A stretch of 64,000 nt of DNA from Enterococcus alishanensis (GTDB taxonomy: Bacteria > Bacillota > Bacilli > Lactobacillales > Enterococcaceae), in NCBI RefSeq assembly GCF_019218635.1, contig NZ_JAHUZB010000004.1:401352-465351 (forward strand), written 5' to 3'. The stretch's first letter is position 1. Every line of letters begins with the position of its first letter. Under the pieces are notes generated by a model. The model was not told the origin of the DNA, did no database searches, and was given only the letters and a program-made list of their open reading frames with translations. The position numbers and the translations under genes were made by a program. Positions 63,882-64,000 of the stretch are shown one piece after another.

Positions 63882-63910
63882 AGCCCGCCAAATCCTTGGT
63901 GGGCTTTTTG
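63882..63910 (+). terminator. Intrinsic terminator-like hairpin
   Basis: AGCCCGCCAA pairs with TTGGTGGGCT (one wobble) and is followed by five T. No gene ends directly before it on the plus strand. Confidence 0.65.
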
Positions 63911-64000
63911 CTGGGGTTAATCGAGATTATGTTGCCTTGCCAGTTAAATAACGGTTAATTAGTAAAAATTCGCTTAAAATGATTTGATGAAAATTCGTCA

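Larger units (their letters stand above)
63560..64000. other. Intergenic region at the window end
   Basis: About 440 AT-rich bases without a recognised gene. Two hairpins are listed separately. Confidence 0.5.

Overview
The window is low-GC Firmicutes DNA, most likely an Enterococcus or close relative. The basis is gene content (OpuA/BusR osmoprotection pair, RbsU-type ribose uptake, sorbitol PTS, LPXTG and DUF5648-type surface proteins), strong GGAGG-like ribosome binding sites and many short-stem intrinsic terminators. The species cannot be fixed from the sequence alone.

Positions 1-29,470 are ordinary chromosome: glutathione reductase, a pair of U32 tRNA-hydroxylation proteins, a MerR/carboxymuconolactone-decarboxylase pair, rhodanese, a MazG-like enzyme, proC, the glycine-betaine transporter opuA with its c-di-AMP-type repressor busR, a nucleoside transporter, an acetyltransferase, an ascorbate-type PTS with a split transketolase, the ribose operon rbsKDU with rbsR, a lipase-like hydrolase, and a sorbitol-type PTS operon whose dehydrogenase is an unusual Rossmann-SAF enzyme. 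Each sugar operon carries a readable operator and promoter.

Positions 30,120-34,023 hold the most striking arrangement. Two divergent genes, a PAP2 phosphatase-LCP fusion (-) and an FtsW/RodA-type SEDS protein (+), are each preceded by their own promoter and a complete M-box (Mg2+) riboswitch, so the intergenic region contains two head-to-head aptamers. This looks like a magnesium-controlled cell-wall assembly module rather than the usual Mg2+ transporter target.

Positions 34,581-43,250 carry oleate hydratase with a palindromic operator, a multi-spanning permease, two small proteins, and then decayed genes: a frameshifted K+ channel, a broken unknown gene, a frameshifted IS1182 element, a resolvase relic and an IS3 relic.

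Positions 43,401-62,485 form an accessory block of secreted and surface proteins: an M60-type metallopeptidase (broken by a 10-bp tandem duplication), an LPXTG L-type lectin adhesin, an Ig-like repeat protein, an LRR protein with a dockerin, an NlpC/P60 hydrolase, a V8-like serine protease and two small proteins. Six of them end in (or consist of) the same triplicated ~45-residue module with YRxYNPNxGxHxYT and GWxxEG motifs (DUF5648-like). An orphan winged-helix regulator, a tyrosine integrase, an IS3 element and a frameshifted HU gene sit in the middle. The block ends with a FimB-sized tyrosine recombinase preceded by AACGTTAC inverted repeats, as expected of an acquired island.

No rRNA, tRNA or CRISPR array was recognised.
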